The position numbers were made by a program, and so were the translations under genes. From assembly GCA_019925795.1 (NCBI GenBank), contig CM034303.1:5332001-5396000 (forward strand): DNA of 64,000 nucleotides, written 5' to 3'. Position 1 is the first letter of the stretch; each line of letters begins with the position of its first letter. Under the pieces are notes generated by a model. The model had not been told where the DNA came from and ran no database searches. It saw only the letters and a program-made list of their open reading frames with translations. Positions 13,401 to 26,688 of the stretch are shown here, one piece after another. This DNA comes from Dendrobium chrysotoxum. Taxonomy: Eukaryota > Streptophyta > Magnoliopsida > Asparagales > Orchidaceae.

Positions 13401-16400
13401 TGAATTTGACTCCAAGGCACATCATTATCACATGAAGTATAAAGCCTTTCCAATAGGGTTAGGTTCATTTGGGGCAACTACAGTTTTTAAAAAAGTCAAA
13501 CAACTTTCTTGTAGCTATCATACTCTAATAGATCTAGTTGGTAGAAGTAGTTTTCCAGCATAAAAATTTTTAAAAAGCAGCAAAAATGCAATAACCAAAT
13601 AAATGTGTGGCAACGATCTAATAAGCAAAGCATAAAGAAAGCTTCTCCAAACAGACATTAAGCCTCCTTAATGCAAAAAGCTGTGCAGAAGCTTTTTATT
13701 TTCTATTTACTTTGCTCTGTCTCACCCTCCCACCCTCCATCTCTTCTAGCCCCTCTCATTCTCTCCAACACTACATCTCCATCCCTCTTCGAAGCCATTC
13801 CAATTAATTTTATTTTCTCACTTAAGCTTCTTCTTTTCTTTTCACATACAATCATCTATAACCTGATCCTCAATCTCATATGCATACTTTTTCTAATGTT
13901 GTCGAGTAATATTAAGTTGTTAACATACTTTTTAGTAATAGGCTTTCATAATGAAGCTGAGAAGAAGATAGTTGAAGGTTTTCTTTTGTAATCCGCTCAT
14001 CTCATATCACTTCATGTTTGCATTAAAGCATATTATATTAAACTTTTGATGGTTGAATGATTGGATTGGTTGTAACAGCATATGCATTAGATTTGATGAG
14101 ATTACTTATCTTAAACGATTTAGATGAGATCTTTTTATGTAGTTTTGGACCCGGTTGTTGTAATAGCATGACAACTTTGCTCTAACTTGCTGTTATTTTG
14201 TTCAATTTTCACATTCACTCAGTTTTTAACCTTTATGATCCGAAACACGTAATGCTTATACCATTTTATTATTTTACTCGAATATTTTTGGCTCATGTTC
14301 ATCATCGAACATATCTGAATTTTTAATATAAACATAAGTACTCTTTGAACTGCAGTTAAATTTCCACATCCTTGTTCTTTATCAGCTTGAACTAAGTAGC
14401 ATGTTTCGTTGTCATATCTGAACAGAATTTACTGTTTTTATTTAATAGGCCCACTATATGTTGGGGCTAGCAATTTTAGAAAGGGAAGATTATAGTGGAG
14501 GGATCAAGGAATTAGAGAAGGTTAGTATAATTTACATGCTCTTATGATATTCACTGTTTTCTATCTTGAATTTATTTTGAAGTTACAATTAATTCTGTAT
14601 TTATTAGCATTGGATGCTCGTGTTTTCAGTCATAGTTTTATACTGGCTTATTCTATTTGGTTCTAAGTAGGGAATAACTAATTTCACGAAAAAATGCTTC
14701 CATGCTGTAGTCAGGTATTATGGTGGGGGGAGGATTGCTCGTGGCATTTTTAAATAGAATGAATAAGACAATTTTTATGGAAAATTCATTTGTTTCACTT
14801 TCACATTGCCAAACTCATCATTTCAATTATATTTGACATCTAACAAAATGTTTGAGGCCTGGCTTTGATGCTTCAAGGGGATTAGTTTTTGTATTATCTC
14901 ATTTTTTCCTTGATTATGAGGAAAACTTCTTCTATGGGCTTCTTTGAAACGGATCTACAGATCATGGGTTCCCTACTTTAGAAGATTTCAATTCGATGAA
15001 ATTAAAGCTCAAGATGGGGAAAGTCTGGCTTTCGAGGCTCATAGCTACCAAGTTGATGTGTTTTGCAACAACTCATTTAGGAAGTTTTTGCAAACTTACC
15101 TGAAAATTTTGAATTTTAAGAGCTTAATATTTCATGAAGCTTAGGTAGTTTTCATCATTTTTATGAGCCTCTTAATTATGCATCTCTTTGCTGTTTTATT
15201 CGCGCATGCTAATGCTCAGTCACAGCTCGGTGTACTGCTTGATTTGACTTAGTTCTATAGCAGTGTTTAGCTTTTATGCTTTCCAAAATTGACGAGACAT
15301 TGACTTATACTTGTTTTCATGCTTGAATTGGCAAGAGGATTGCTCATCAAGCTCCTGTAGTAATGGAGGATTCTCCACTTCTGACAATTTTGCTCTGTTA
15401 TTCTTTGGAAGGTAGTTTTTTCTTCTTTTTGGATATCTTTGGTTGGCTGAAAGCTACCATGTGTGTAGTTTTAAGCAGCCTTGACCACTCTTTGATGGCT
15501 TTCACTTTGGTGGAGTCAATCTTGATGAATAGTTTAGTATCCACAAATTTGATAGTGGGTATTGAAGATGGGCTTCTATTGACTAATAAAAAAAGAAACG
15601 AAACAAAGAAAAAGAAAAAAAAAAAAAATGCAGCGCGGTTTCAGAGCGAACAAATGCACTGCTTCACGAAGCAACACATCTATTCGATGATTTGATCAAT
15701 TAAAAGGCAGAGAAACCAAGCAAAAAAAAAAAAAAAAACTTATGCTCTGTTCTCTCGTCTTGTTTCGTCAATCTCTCGCACAGTCCAAACTCCCGCACCA
15801 GTTCGCTCATCCGACCTGCGTAGCATGCCTCTGCCTGCACCCACGCTGGCAAACCATCACCCGCACGTCCTCCCTCACTAGCGCGATCCAGCGCTCGACG
15901 CCCCCAGCCCTCTTCGCGTTAACTCCTGCTTTGCACGACCCGCCAATGCCTCTGCACCTGTCCAATCGGACCTGCCTATCCCCTCCGCACGATCTGCCTG
16001 CTACCCACTGTGCGATTAGCCCTACCCGCACGTTTGCTAGTACGATCTCCACTCCACATGCAAGCCTGCTTATTTTGTTTGCTTGTGTGCCAATTTTATA
16101 TTATGACTAATTTTTTCTCAAGATACTAAGACAATACTCGAACTCGTCTTTTTTTAAGTCACAAAGACTGAGCCCGATTGAATGCATTGGTTGAAACAGT
16201 TAAGCAAAATTGCCATATAATTAAATAGTTATTATTATCATTATTATTTTGGCAATAAAGGCAACATGTATCTGTTGATTTCAAGACCCCACGCCATTGA
16301 TCTTTGATCTGGGTGTGATGAATTTTAAACTCGAAGACCTGCGCCGTGATCTTTGATCCGGGCGGGATAAATTTTAAAATCGAAGGCCTCGCATCGTCGA

Positions 16401-19400
16401 TCTTTGATCCGAGCGAGATGATTTCTAATTCAAAGACCCCGTGCCATTGATCTTTGATCTGGGCATGATGAATTTTAAACTCGAAATCCCGCGCCTTGAT
16501 TTTTTATCCGGCTAGGATAAATTTTAAAATCGAAGGCCTCACGTCATTAATCTTTGATCCAAGCGAGATGATTACTAATTCGAAGACCCCGCGCTGTCAT
16601 ATCTCCTACTCATAGGGAGGGACGTCGGGAGGTTGTCGAATTTCCTTTTGGAGCTAGTGGAGAGTAATTTGAGAATTTTAATAATTAAATAGTTAATTCA
16701 TTTAAAAATTAATTTAAAATTTCATTTAATTAATTAGATAATTAATTAATCAATTTTAAAATAAATTAAAAAAATTATTAATTAACCAATCAATTTAAAA
16801 TAAAATTCTTATTTAATTAATTACACAATTAATCAATCAATTTAAAAATCTCATTTAATTAACTGAATAATTAATTAACCAGTTTAAAATAAAATAAAAA
16901 ATCTAACAATTTATCAATCAATTTAAAATCAATTTAAAATCTAATTTAATTCACTAATTAACTAATCAATTCAAAAATAAAATTGAAACTTCATTTATTT
17001 AATTAACTAATTAATCAACCAATTTAAAATCTCTTTAATTAATTAAGTAATAATAAAATGAAATAAAATGCAATAAATAATAAAAAAAGGAGTGTTTACA
17101 CTAAACATTCTAATACAAACTCACACAAACTAAAACTCAAACTCACAAAACTAAAACATCAAACTCACAAAACCAAAACACAAAACTCTCAAAACTCTTA
17201 AATAAAATAAACTAACACCTAAGCAAAGCTCTCCAACAAAATCCCTGCGCAAACTCCAAAGCAGTGCGAGCTCCCGCAAACAGATGAACAAAAATAAAAA
17301 TCAGTGCTGTAAACAAAACTACAGTGCAAGGAAGAAAACAAGTATTGTTATAAAAACTACAATGCTAAAAGCTAAGTACTATAACTAGAAGTGCTGAATC
17401 AAGAAGAAAATATAGAAAAACAAAAATATTGCTATAGAGGCAGTAAAGAAATGTAAACAAAAGTAATTGTTGTCCGATCTACCCTAAACACAAACTTACA
17501 GGTAACTTCTAAAAGAAGCTATAAGACCTATCCAAACAAACAATCAGGCAACTTCTAATAGAAGCAGTAAGACCTATCCAAACAAACAATCAGACTACTT
17601 TCAAAGGGAAGCAGTAAGTCCTACAAACTTAGATGCAATTTTCAATGAAAGTCATAAGACCCATCTAAAACAAATCTACAGGCAACTTCGAATGGAAGCA
17701 GTAAGACCTGTTATTCGGGGAACTTTCAAGAGAAGTGTTACACGTGACTAAAATTAACAGGCTACTTCCAATAGAAGCAGTAAGACCTATACCTAACTTA
17801 AACTACAGGCTACTTCTAAGGGAAGCAGCAAGCCATTTTTTAAACCAAATTATCGGGCAACTTCTAAATGGAGTTGTAAGCCCCGACCTGTAAATTAAAC
17901 AAACGATCAACTCCTAAGTGGAGTCGTAAGCCCCGATTAATGAACGGGCAACTCCTAAGTGGAGCTATAAGCCCCGACCTAAATTAATCTATCATGCAAC
18001 TCCTAAATAAAGCAGTAAGCCCCATCTTAAATCAAATCATCGGACAACTCCTAAGTGGAGCCGTAAGTCCCAAACTAAATCTAACTTTTGGGCAACTTCT
18101 AAATAGGGCCTTAAGCCCCAAACTAAACTAAACTATCGGACAACTTCTAAACGAAGTCGTAAGCCCCTTCCTAAACTAAACTTCTGTGCAACTCCTAAAA
18201 GGAGTTATAAGCCCAAAACTTAAATTAAAAAATCAAAACCAACCTCCAATCCCCTCAGTCTATTCGGGATCCCTGAGACGAGGTATGACCTATTCCTAAC
18301 TTAAACTATAGGCTACTTCCAAGGGAAGCAGTAAGCCCTTTTTTAAACCAAATTATCGGGAAACTTATAAATGGAGCCGTAAGCCCCGATCTAAATTAAA
18401 CAGACGAGCAACTCTTAAGTGCAGCCATAAGCCCCGACCAACAAATGCGCAGCTCCTAACTTGAGCCTTAAGCCCCGACCTAAATTAATCTATCGGGCAA
18501 CTCTTAAATAAAGTCGTAAGCCCCAACTTAAATCAAATCACTGGGCAACTCCTAAGTGGAGCCGTAAGCTTCCAACCAAATTCAATTTACGAGTAACTCT
18601 TAAGTGGATCCGTAAGCCCCAAACTAAATCCAACTTTTGGGTGACTCCTAAATAGAGTCGTAAGCCCCAAACTAAACCAAACTATTGGGCAACTTCTAAA
18701 TGAAGTCGTAAGCCCCATCCTAAACTAAACTTCTGGGCAACTCCTAATAGGAGTCATAAGTCTCAAACTTAAATTAAAAAATCAAAACCAACCTCAGTCT
18801 ATTCAGGATCCCTGAGAGGAGGCAACGTATGACTGTTAATCAAATTCCTTGGACGTTATAACCAATGATTTGTTAACGTTGGTAAATTGAGATTTACGGT
18901 ATTCCTGGGATGACGAAACTATAGGATCTTGGTCGGGTCTACCTCCACCCCCAACAAACGAGGTTAAAACTTAAGCTTCCAAAGCTCTCTTATATGATTC
19001 ATTCTTAATTGAGAGTTGCCTCTTACACAGTAGGAGGGGTAATTAACTGTGAGGGCTTGCGCTCATAGGAAGTAAGGATCTAGATCTAAATAAACCCTGA
19101 TATAATCCTTAGGGGAAATCTGGTTAATTAAAAATCAATCTGCTTTAAGGAGAATGAAATCTTAAGTCTGCAAAGCGGGATTCATGCCGAAGCGCCATTC
19201 TTCTTGAGCAAACAACTTCATTTATGTTTTTCTTGATGAATCTCTTTAATGGTAGTCTTTATCCCTCCTTGAAGAGTGATACACATCCAACTTCTCTTCC
19301 TTGCCTAAGGTAGGGAGAGCTTGGCTTTAAAAGATCCATTCATAAGTTGGAATTTTCACTTTAGATTTTACTTTAAAAGATCCATTCATTCCTTTATTTA

Positions 19401-22400
19401 TCATAATGACATTCTCTTCTCCATTATGATCAACGCCTTTCACATTTCCAACATTTGCTTGACAAGCATTTGTTGGTGAGGGAATGAAAGTAGAAGGAAG
19501 AGTGTAGGTAGGATTCAATGTGGTTTTAGTGGATTTTATTTTCATCTACTCCAATTAATTCAACCATTTGTTTGACCAAATAAGAGTTGACTTTTGTGCT
19601 TCTTTATTTCATTTCTTTCTTGGCTTTCAATGTGAATCTTGGACAAGAAAATATTCTCTCGTTTATTGATACCTACTTTTTGTTTAAACTATAAACCATG
19701 AACAAGTGCTCTTATGTCTACTTGATTTGATTATAACCTCATGGCATTATTATGCAAGTCCAAAATAAGAGGCTAAAATGGATTCAAATGATTTTATATT
19801 GTTTTTTTGAGGTTCTCTAATCATCAATCAATTAAAAGCACCTCGAGTGTAAAAGACTTTCAAGTTGTAAAAGACTTTTCTTCTTTGATTTGGACTCCAA
19901 GCTTGCTCTATGATTTTGACACTCTAGGTCTTGCTTCCTTGTTGCCTTCTCAGATTTAAACTTCTTATAATTATATACTTCAACAATTCTTTGCTAATTT
20001 AAAGCTACTCCTCACTCTGCCAGCAAATTAGCTTGTTATTTTGCTCCAAATTCTTCGATTGACAATAATACAACAATTAATAAATTCCGTGCTATCTTCT
20101 ATTGACAATAATTGCGGGCTTTGAAAATTCGTGCCCCGGCCTCTCCGTGGCTCCCTTTTTTTTCTTTTTGGGTGGTCAAGGAGAGTTTTAACGAGTAAAT
20201 TCTGAGGCAAATTTTTATAAGGAAGATTGGATTTTAGATAAAACATTACCCAGAGATTTCGCCCTCTTTTTGTGAGGACTTTATGATCTGAGTTTAGGTT
20301 TCCTATAGGCGCAACCCCTATAGTTAATTACCCCTCCTGGTAACAAGAGAGAACTTTCGATTAAGGCTAGTCATCAAACTGATACATAGTATCTGGCATA
20401 TAGTTGCAGCATGAATTGGTATTTGAAAATTTGACATTTGAAATAAAAAAACTCACCACCTTGCACTTAAAATGGATGGTGGGGGGGAATGATGATAGAC
20501 CCGATCAAGATCCCATAGTTTAGTCATTCCGTGTTATCATGGTCCCTAGTCTACTTAGTTAGAGGAGGTAGTCGACCTAACCTGACAGAAGGATCCTTGT
20601 TGGCAGCTATGGGTTGCTTCATCTAAGGTTATCTTATAGGCCTGGGATGAATATTTGCCTAAGGGGACATATTTGAATCCATCTTAGCTAACAGTGGGCT
20701 TTGTGCTCTATCAGTCATTTCCTATTGATTCATTACTCAATGATTTAACGCTTTTGCGGAACATACGGGCTTTTACCATGACCGTAATTTAGTGGTACCA
20801 TTTGGTGGCAAAATCACCCGATTAGAGGGTCTCAGTCATAATCGTTTAGCTGTGGTGCCATTTGGTGGCGAAACCACTGGTTAGAGGACACGTGCCATGT
20901 CCTTACTGACAAGAGACAGATTGATAATGAATTAAAGGGATATTCTTGACCAGACATTCGCTCTTTGTAAGTTGAAGTGATTTTCAGATTTGTCCATCTC
21001 AACTAATTGTTGGGGAGGGTGGATGGGTATTTGGCTTTAAGTATTTAGGTGTTTTTATTTCAATTTTAAATATGTTAAGTTTTTGTGATATTTGAGTTTT
21101 GAATTTTCATGAAGATTTGGGAGCCATTTTGAATGTTTGGGGGTTCCCTCTGGTTGAGATTTTCTATCAACATGGCTATCATCGTGATATTTATGGGCAA
21201 TTTTACTTTATCAGTTGAACATTGTCAACTTTGTCTACTGGCTAACAGAGGATCAGGTTTGTTGTCGGCTTTATGTCTTTATTAGTGAACTTTCCTTGTA
21301 ATAGACCTTGAAGCCTTAATATGAACGTATAAAATAAATATCCTGGTCGATGTTGCGACCGTATATTCGTTTGATAGTGCGAGCTATGTTGACTCCTATC
21401 TATTCACATAGAAGGATCAGGCTTTATGCCTTTATTTCTTGACTCACGCACCATCCTCAGACGTCACATGTGCGCATACAACACGCTCGCCAGGGCCAAT
21501 ATGGGTAATCATATTTTAATGCATAAGGGGGAGTGTTTAAATATTTAAATATAATTATTTCGCTAAGTGATATTCACTAAAGTTTGCGCTAATTTTCATT
21601 TGAAGCTTGAGAAGCACCTTCTGTCCGCTTATACGAGTATTGTGTATCTGGTGGCGTGGCGCTACGCTTCATTTCTTCCTCTACAAGTTATTATTATTTT
21701 TAGTATTTAGCTTGCGGGAGTGTACTTCAGTCTGCAAATATGCTGTACGACGCATAAGGAGCTTTCCACTGGTCGCTTGCAAGCGAGTTGATTTATTTGG
21801 TGTGACAGCTTGGCGTTACAAATCCGCTACCTCAATTTATCAGTGGCCTGTAGTTTTTACTTCTGATTCCTTGCTTTTGCTTATTGGTGAATCATAGCGT
21901 TGGCGAATTTTGTTGAATTTGTCCGTGGGTAGTGCGCCGTCAGCGATCGTTCAAAAGTTGTCCGCTGTTGCATGCAAGAGGACTGTATTCAACTTATATT
22001 TTGCTTGTAGGCGGGTCGTAGCGCTGCACTATGGTTCATTTGTGGCTTCTTGCATGCAAGCTGTCGTGCACTACAAGCTTTGTTAAATTTGCTTGTAGTT
22101 CGTCAGTGGATATCCAAGGGTCGCTGCCGTCGTATGTTGACCATTGTGTATAAGGCTAATTTTCTATAGTGGCTTGTAGATGCCTGCATTTACCACATGT
22201 TCTTTGCTTTTGCGCATAGGCAGTGTGTAGTACTCGCTACTATCCTCTTATTTATGCCTGTAGAGGATTCATCATATTTGCAATACATCCACTGTCATTA
22301 TTCGTTGCATGCATTGCAAGCATTGCAAGCCTTTCGTTGTTATCTACGGGCAAGCTATGCTAGATGTAGATCTTCTAGTACTACCCGTAGGTGTTTTTGT

Positions 22401-25400
22401 TTATCACATTTCTTTTGCATTTTGCTTGTAGATAGCACATTGTGTGCATGATGGGTCTTCTAAAGTAGCTCGCAGGTGCTTGCATTCACTATACGACATC
22501 CGTATTTGTTTGCAAGAGGATTAGTGTATTTTCTTGATATTAAATGGTTGTTGATTGCGAGGGTGTCGTAGCACTCACTGTCTGTCGCTGATCATCTCCC
22601 ATAAGCATATTACTAGGCACATAATGAATCTCCCTTCACTGTTAGTAGGTATTTACATTCATCGTATATTGCACTGTGTAGGTTTGCAAGAGACCTTGTT
22701 ATTTGCAGGCGAGCTGATGTGTTTGTTGCAACCCCTCCTTAGTGTTTGCAGGGAATTCATTGCACTTGCACAATGTCTACTGTCATTATTCGTAGACAAC
22801 TTATTGTGTTCATTTGCATGGCTGATCGCTGCTGCTTGCATGGTTTAATATGTTTGCTTGTATGTTGATATTGACTACAGGGTATTGTTGCAATCATTGC
22901 GCATCCTTCATATTTTACTCATAGATGTGCTACCCACTGTAGTTGTCCCTGTTTGTTTGTGAGCATGATTGAGGGGAGTGTTTTGCATCAATTTACCGAG
23001 TGTTTCACACCATAGTTGTGATTTGATCATCATATTCCTCTCAATTTTGTTAATTGTTTCCTGTTGATGTTTATTTGCAAGCAAGCTATTTTTGAAGTCT
23101 TATTCACCACAAGCATCTTGTTTTTGCATTTAAAGATTTTCTCATTTTACAAATTGCAATTTCTTTTTTTTTTATAATTTTTTTAGGTATTAGGCCCGAT
23201 TCCTATTGTTTGAATTGAGTTCTGTTCTCTGTAGTTCACTAAAGTCTCATGTAGTTTTTTGTTCAAACCAAGTTTTCTGTTTACTGGAAAGTTCAGCAGC
23301 CTCTCGGCGTCTCCCCTGTTTAGGAGAAATTTCGGGAGTTGGGCATTTCCACAATGCTAGAAAAAAACATGTATGTAGGTGTCGGACGATACCGCGGTCG
23401 TGATCTTTTAATCCCACCATGCTAGAGAAAGACGTGTATGGGCCTTCAAGGGTACCTGTTTGAAATGCACAGTTCTTTCCCCGCAGGCATGACGACACAT
23501 CACGGGTACTTAAGGTTGTCCCCACAACGCTAGAGAAAAGCTCGTATAGGGCCTACTCGCCTCGCCGCAAACGCCGCACCGGGTTCCCTCCCACCACGCT
23601 AGAGAAAGCGTGTATATGTGGTTTTCCGGTGTGCCGCGAATGCAGAAAACGAGATTTGAGGGTTTTAAGTTTAGAAGTGGTTTATAACTTGCGTGAGACG
23701 ACGACGGTATCAATGTCGAGGGCGACGTCAAAAAATGTGAACACAAATGTCGAGACAAAAAATATCTTCTCTTTTTTTTCTTTTTGTTAATTCTCTATCT
23801 CTCTCTCTTTTGCTTTTCTTCTCTTCTTTTTTTTGGAACTTTTCTCCTTTTATTCTCTCTTTTTTTAGATAATGCTAATAATATAAATAATAATAAATAA
23901 TATTAGTATTAAAATAACAATAATAAAGATATGGGGATTGATTTGCTTTGAGGGATTGAAGGTGGATTAGTTCTGTGAGATTAAAGGCTTGTGGGCAGGC
24001 GTTGAAGTATGTAGTGAGGAGGAAATCGAGAGGAATGGAGTGGCTGATGTGCGCGGGCTTCTCTGTGTGAGGAGGAGAGTGAATGAGGGGAGGCAGCAGC
24101 TAAAGTGGTTTGGTTGCTGGGTCGGGTAGAGGAGGTCACAATAAGGTGGGTACAAGTTGGGATGCTGGAGGTAGGTAGATCGGTCTGGAGCAGGTGTCTG
24201 GGCTTGATTGAATAGAGATGATCGACTGTGAGGTGGAGGTTCGAACGACTAGGTTGAAGGATCGAGTGGAGATCAGGCTGTGAGGGTTGTGAACGGTGGA
24301 ACTGGGTCAGGTATAGGAGGAAGATCGGCGCAGTGATGGGAGATCGGCTGTGTGGATTCTGTTGGATGGAGGATGGATCGGTCTGGTGTCGTGCGATTCG
24401 GCTCAGGCATGAGGAAGCAGATGGGGTCAAAGCTGAAGTTTGGGAATGGGATCAGGTGGAAGTTACTGGTTGATGGAGGTTGGGAAGAGGAGTTGGGTTT
24501 GAGTGCTGGAGGGTTGGCATCAGGTGGAGTTCGGGGCTTGGGGAAGGTCTTACGGTGTGAATGCTGGCTAGTTTGGTTGAGGGAGGATCATATAGGGTCT
24601 TTGTCTGCTGTGAGGTAGAGGTGAAGTCGGTCTTCGTGTGCGGGAAGTTCGGTGGAGTGTTTGGCGAAGCTCGTTCGTGAGGTGAGGGCTGGAGGCGGGG
24701 TCAGTCTGGAGATTTCGAACAGGAGCAATCGGCTCTGGTTTGTCGAAGGAAACAAATCAAAGGCCTATCTGCCTCGTTTTAACAACGGGAACTGAGTGCA
24801 TTCGAGGGGAATCACAGAATTTGCGGGAAGGGATGCGAGCGGCACCGAATGCACAATATCTCGGCGGGATTTTGGCAGGATTCACGGGATTCCAGGGATT
24901 CAAGTGGCGAACGACAAAACAGGTACGAGGTATGCGGGATTTGAGCGTAATTTTTGGGACTCGTATGTCGGTCAACAATAATACAACAATTAATATCTTC
25001 CGTGCTATAGTTATTGGCCAGGCTAGGGGGTTTTAAGGATCTAGTGGCACCAGGTTCCAGTAACTCCTTCTGTAGGAATAACACCAATGCCCTATTGATT
25101 TTGTTACAGGAGCAATTATAGAATGTTGGGAGGTGTGGGAAAGAAATAGAGGAAGAATTGGGAGAAATGTATATTAATTTTATTATAAAATCAAACTTTT
25201 TCATAGCCAGTTTCATGAGGTTACATTTTATATAATCCTAAGTAAATTTCACAAAAAGGAACCCTATCTATAAAGAATAAGCTAGACAAGTTTAAAAAAT
25301 AATCAAAATAAAATTTATCCTAATCCTAAATTAAAAAAAAAGTCTAACATAATTTTAAAATGCAATATCCTTCCTTATCTTGCTATTATTTGGATTTAAA

Positions 25401-26645
25401 TGCAATGATCTTGCGTTATAATCTTGATCATCAATGGATGGCCCATTTACGTAGGTGGACTTCTAATGATGTACTCTTAAATGATGTAATCTGAGAATCA
25501 CTACTGTTAACATTCTCTATCAAATCAATTAACTTGATCATCCGATCTTTTCACGACCAAATACCCAAACAATGAGGAAAACTCTTTTTGTGGATTTTTA
25601 TGATGTTAATGTTCATATTGATTGTCTCCTTCATGGTGTTAGTTCTTGATCATTATGTGGGCTATAGTTGATGGGAGATTTCGAAACATCCTAGTAGTAT
25701 AATGACTTACATTTTTATGCTTATGTAGTATTTTAGACGGGATTTGATGTGGTGTCCTATGGATATATAGTCGAGGCTCATCCAAGAAAGTTGCAAAATT
25801 TTCCATTGGAGCATAACATAGATCCAGCACCCTAATATGCTTGAAGAAAATGTTTTATAACGCAAGATCATTTGGCATCATTTCCTCGAGCACTTTTTAT
25901 TGTTTGACCCAAAAGGATATGCTTATGGGTTCTAATAATTTGTTTATTTTGATAGAAAGTATGGTGTATGTTAACTTAGGAGAATCTAGATTTGAATTAG
26001 AATATTGAATCAAAATATCAATATGAAACATTGCATGATTTGGGATGAAAATCCAATGCTAGCTTTGATCTAATATCAAACCCCATCCAAACATCTGGAT
26101 TTAGAGTTGAGATGAATGAGTATGGTAACCCTTCGTCTTCAGCCTTAGATGCAAAGGGAGGTTTAGTGTGTTCCAATGATCAAAGACTATTGGAGGCCTT
26201 AATCCTTCGAACATCAATAGGTTTTCTAGTTAAAGCTAAGGAAGAGAACCTTGATTGCGAATGAATTTGGGAAAAAAATTCAAAAGATATTGTTATAAGC
26301 TTTCTATTTGGGAACCCTTAATATTAGGGTTTTCTTATTTTATTATAAGGTTGTCAATGATAAAATGATTATGAAATAAATAAAGCTAGAGAAATATAAC
26401 TATAATTAGAAAAAACTTATCTTGAAGATGGCTTCTCCTTGTTTCTGCTTGGACTTATCTCTTTGAAGTTCTTTGCTTTTCTTGCTCCTTGTTCTTCTTC
26501 TTGCATTGATATGCCTCGTTGATGCGTTCTTTCTTTTTGAGTAATTGCACCTTACTCTCTCTCTCTCTCCTTTTCCCTTGGCTTGAGCAAGAAGAGAGTT
26601 AGAAAGAGATTTTATTCTAGTGTGTGTGTGTGAGAGAGAGAGAGA

Positions 26646-26688
<43 letters not shown>

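Noticed and set aside
15742..16110. 122-residue C-rich open frame
   Set aside because: Low-complexity Pro/His/Cys text between poly-A and repeats inside CHIP intron 4, with no recognisable domain.
17500..18780. CRISPR array, because of regularly spaced repeats
   Set aside because: Units are degenerate, spacing varies and the genome is a plant's; no cas genes. It is a tandem repeat.
20028..25020. Pair of LTRs of one giant element, suggested by a shared ~50-bp segment and a polypurine-like tract at 21,530
   Set aside because: The sequences flanking the two shared segments do not align, and no target duplication was found.
24740..25216. Several overlapping open frames on both strands
   Set aside because: Frames contradict each other, no domain, and part of the text is a transposon-like repeat also found at 20.06 kb.
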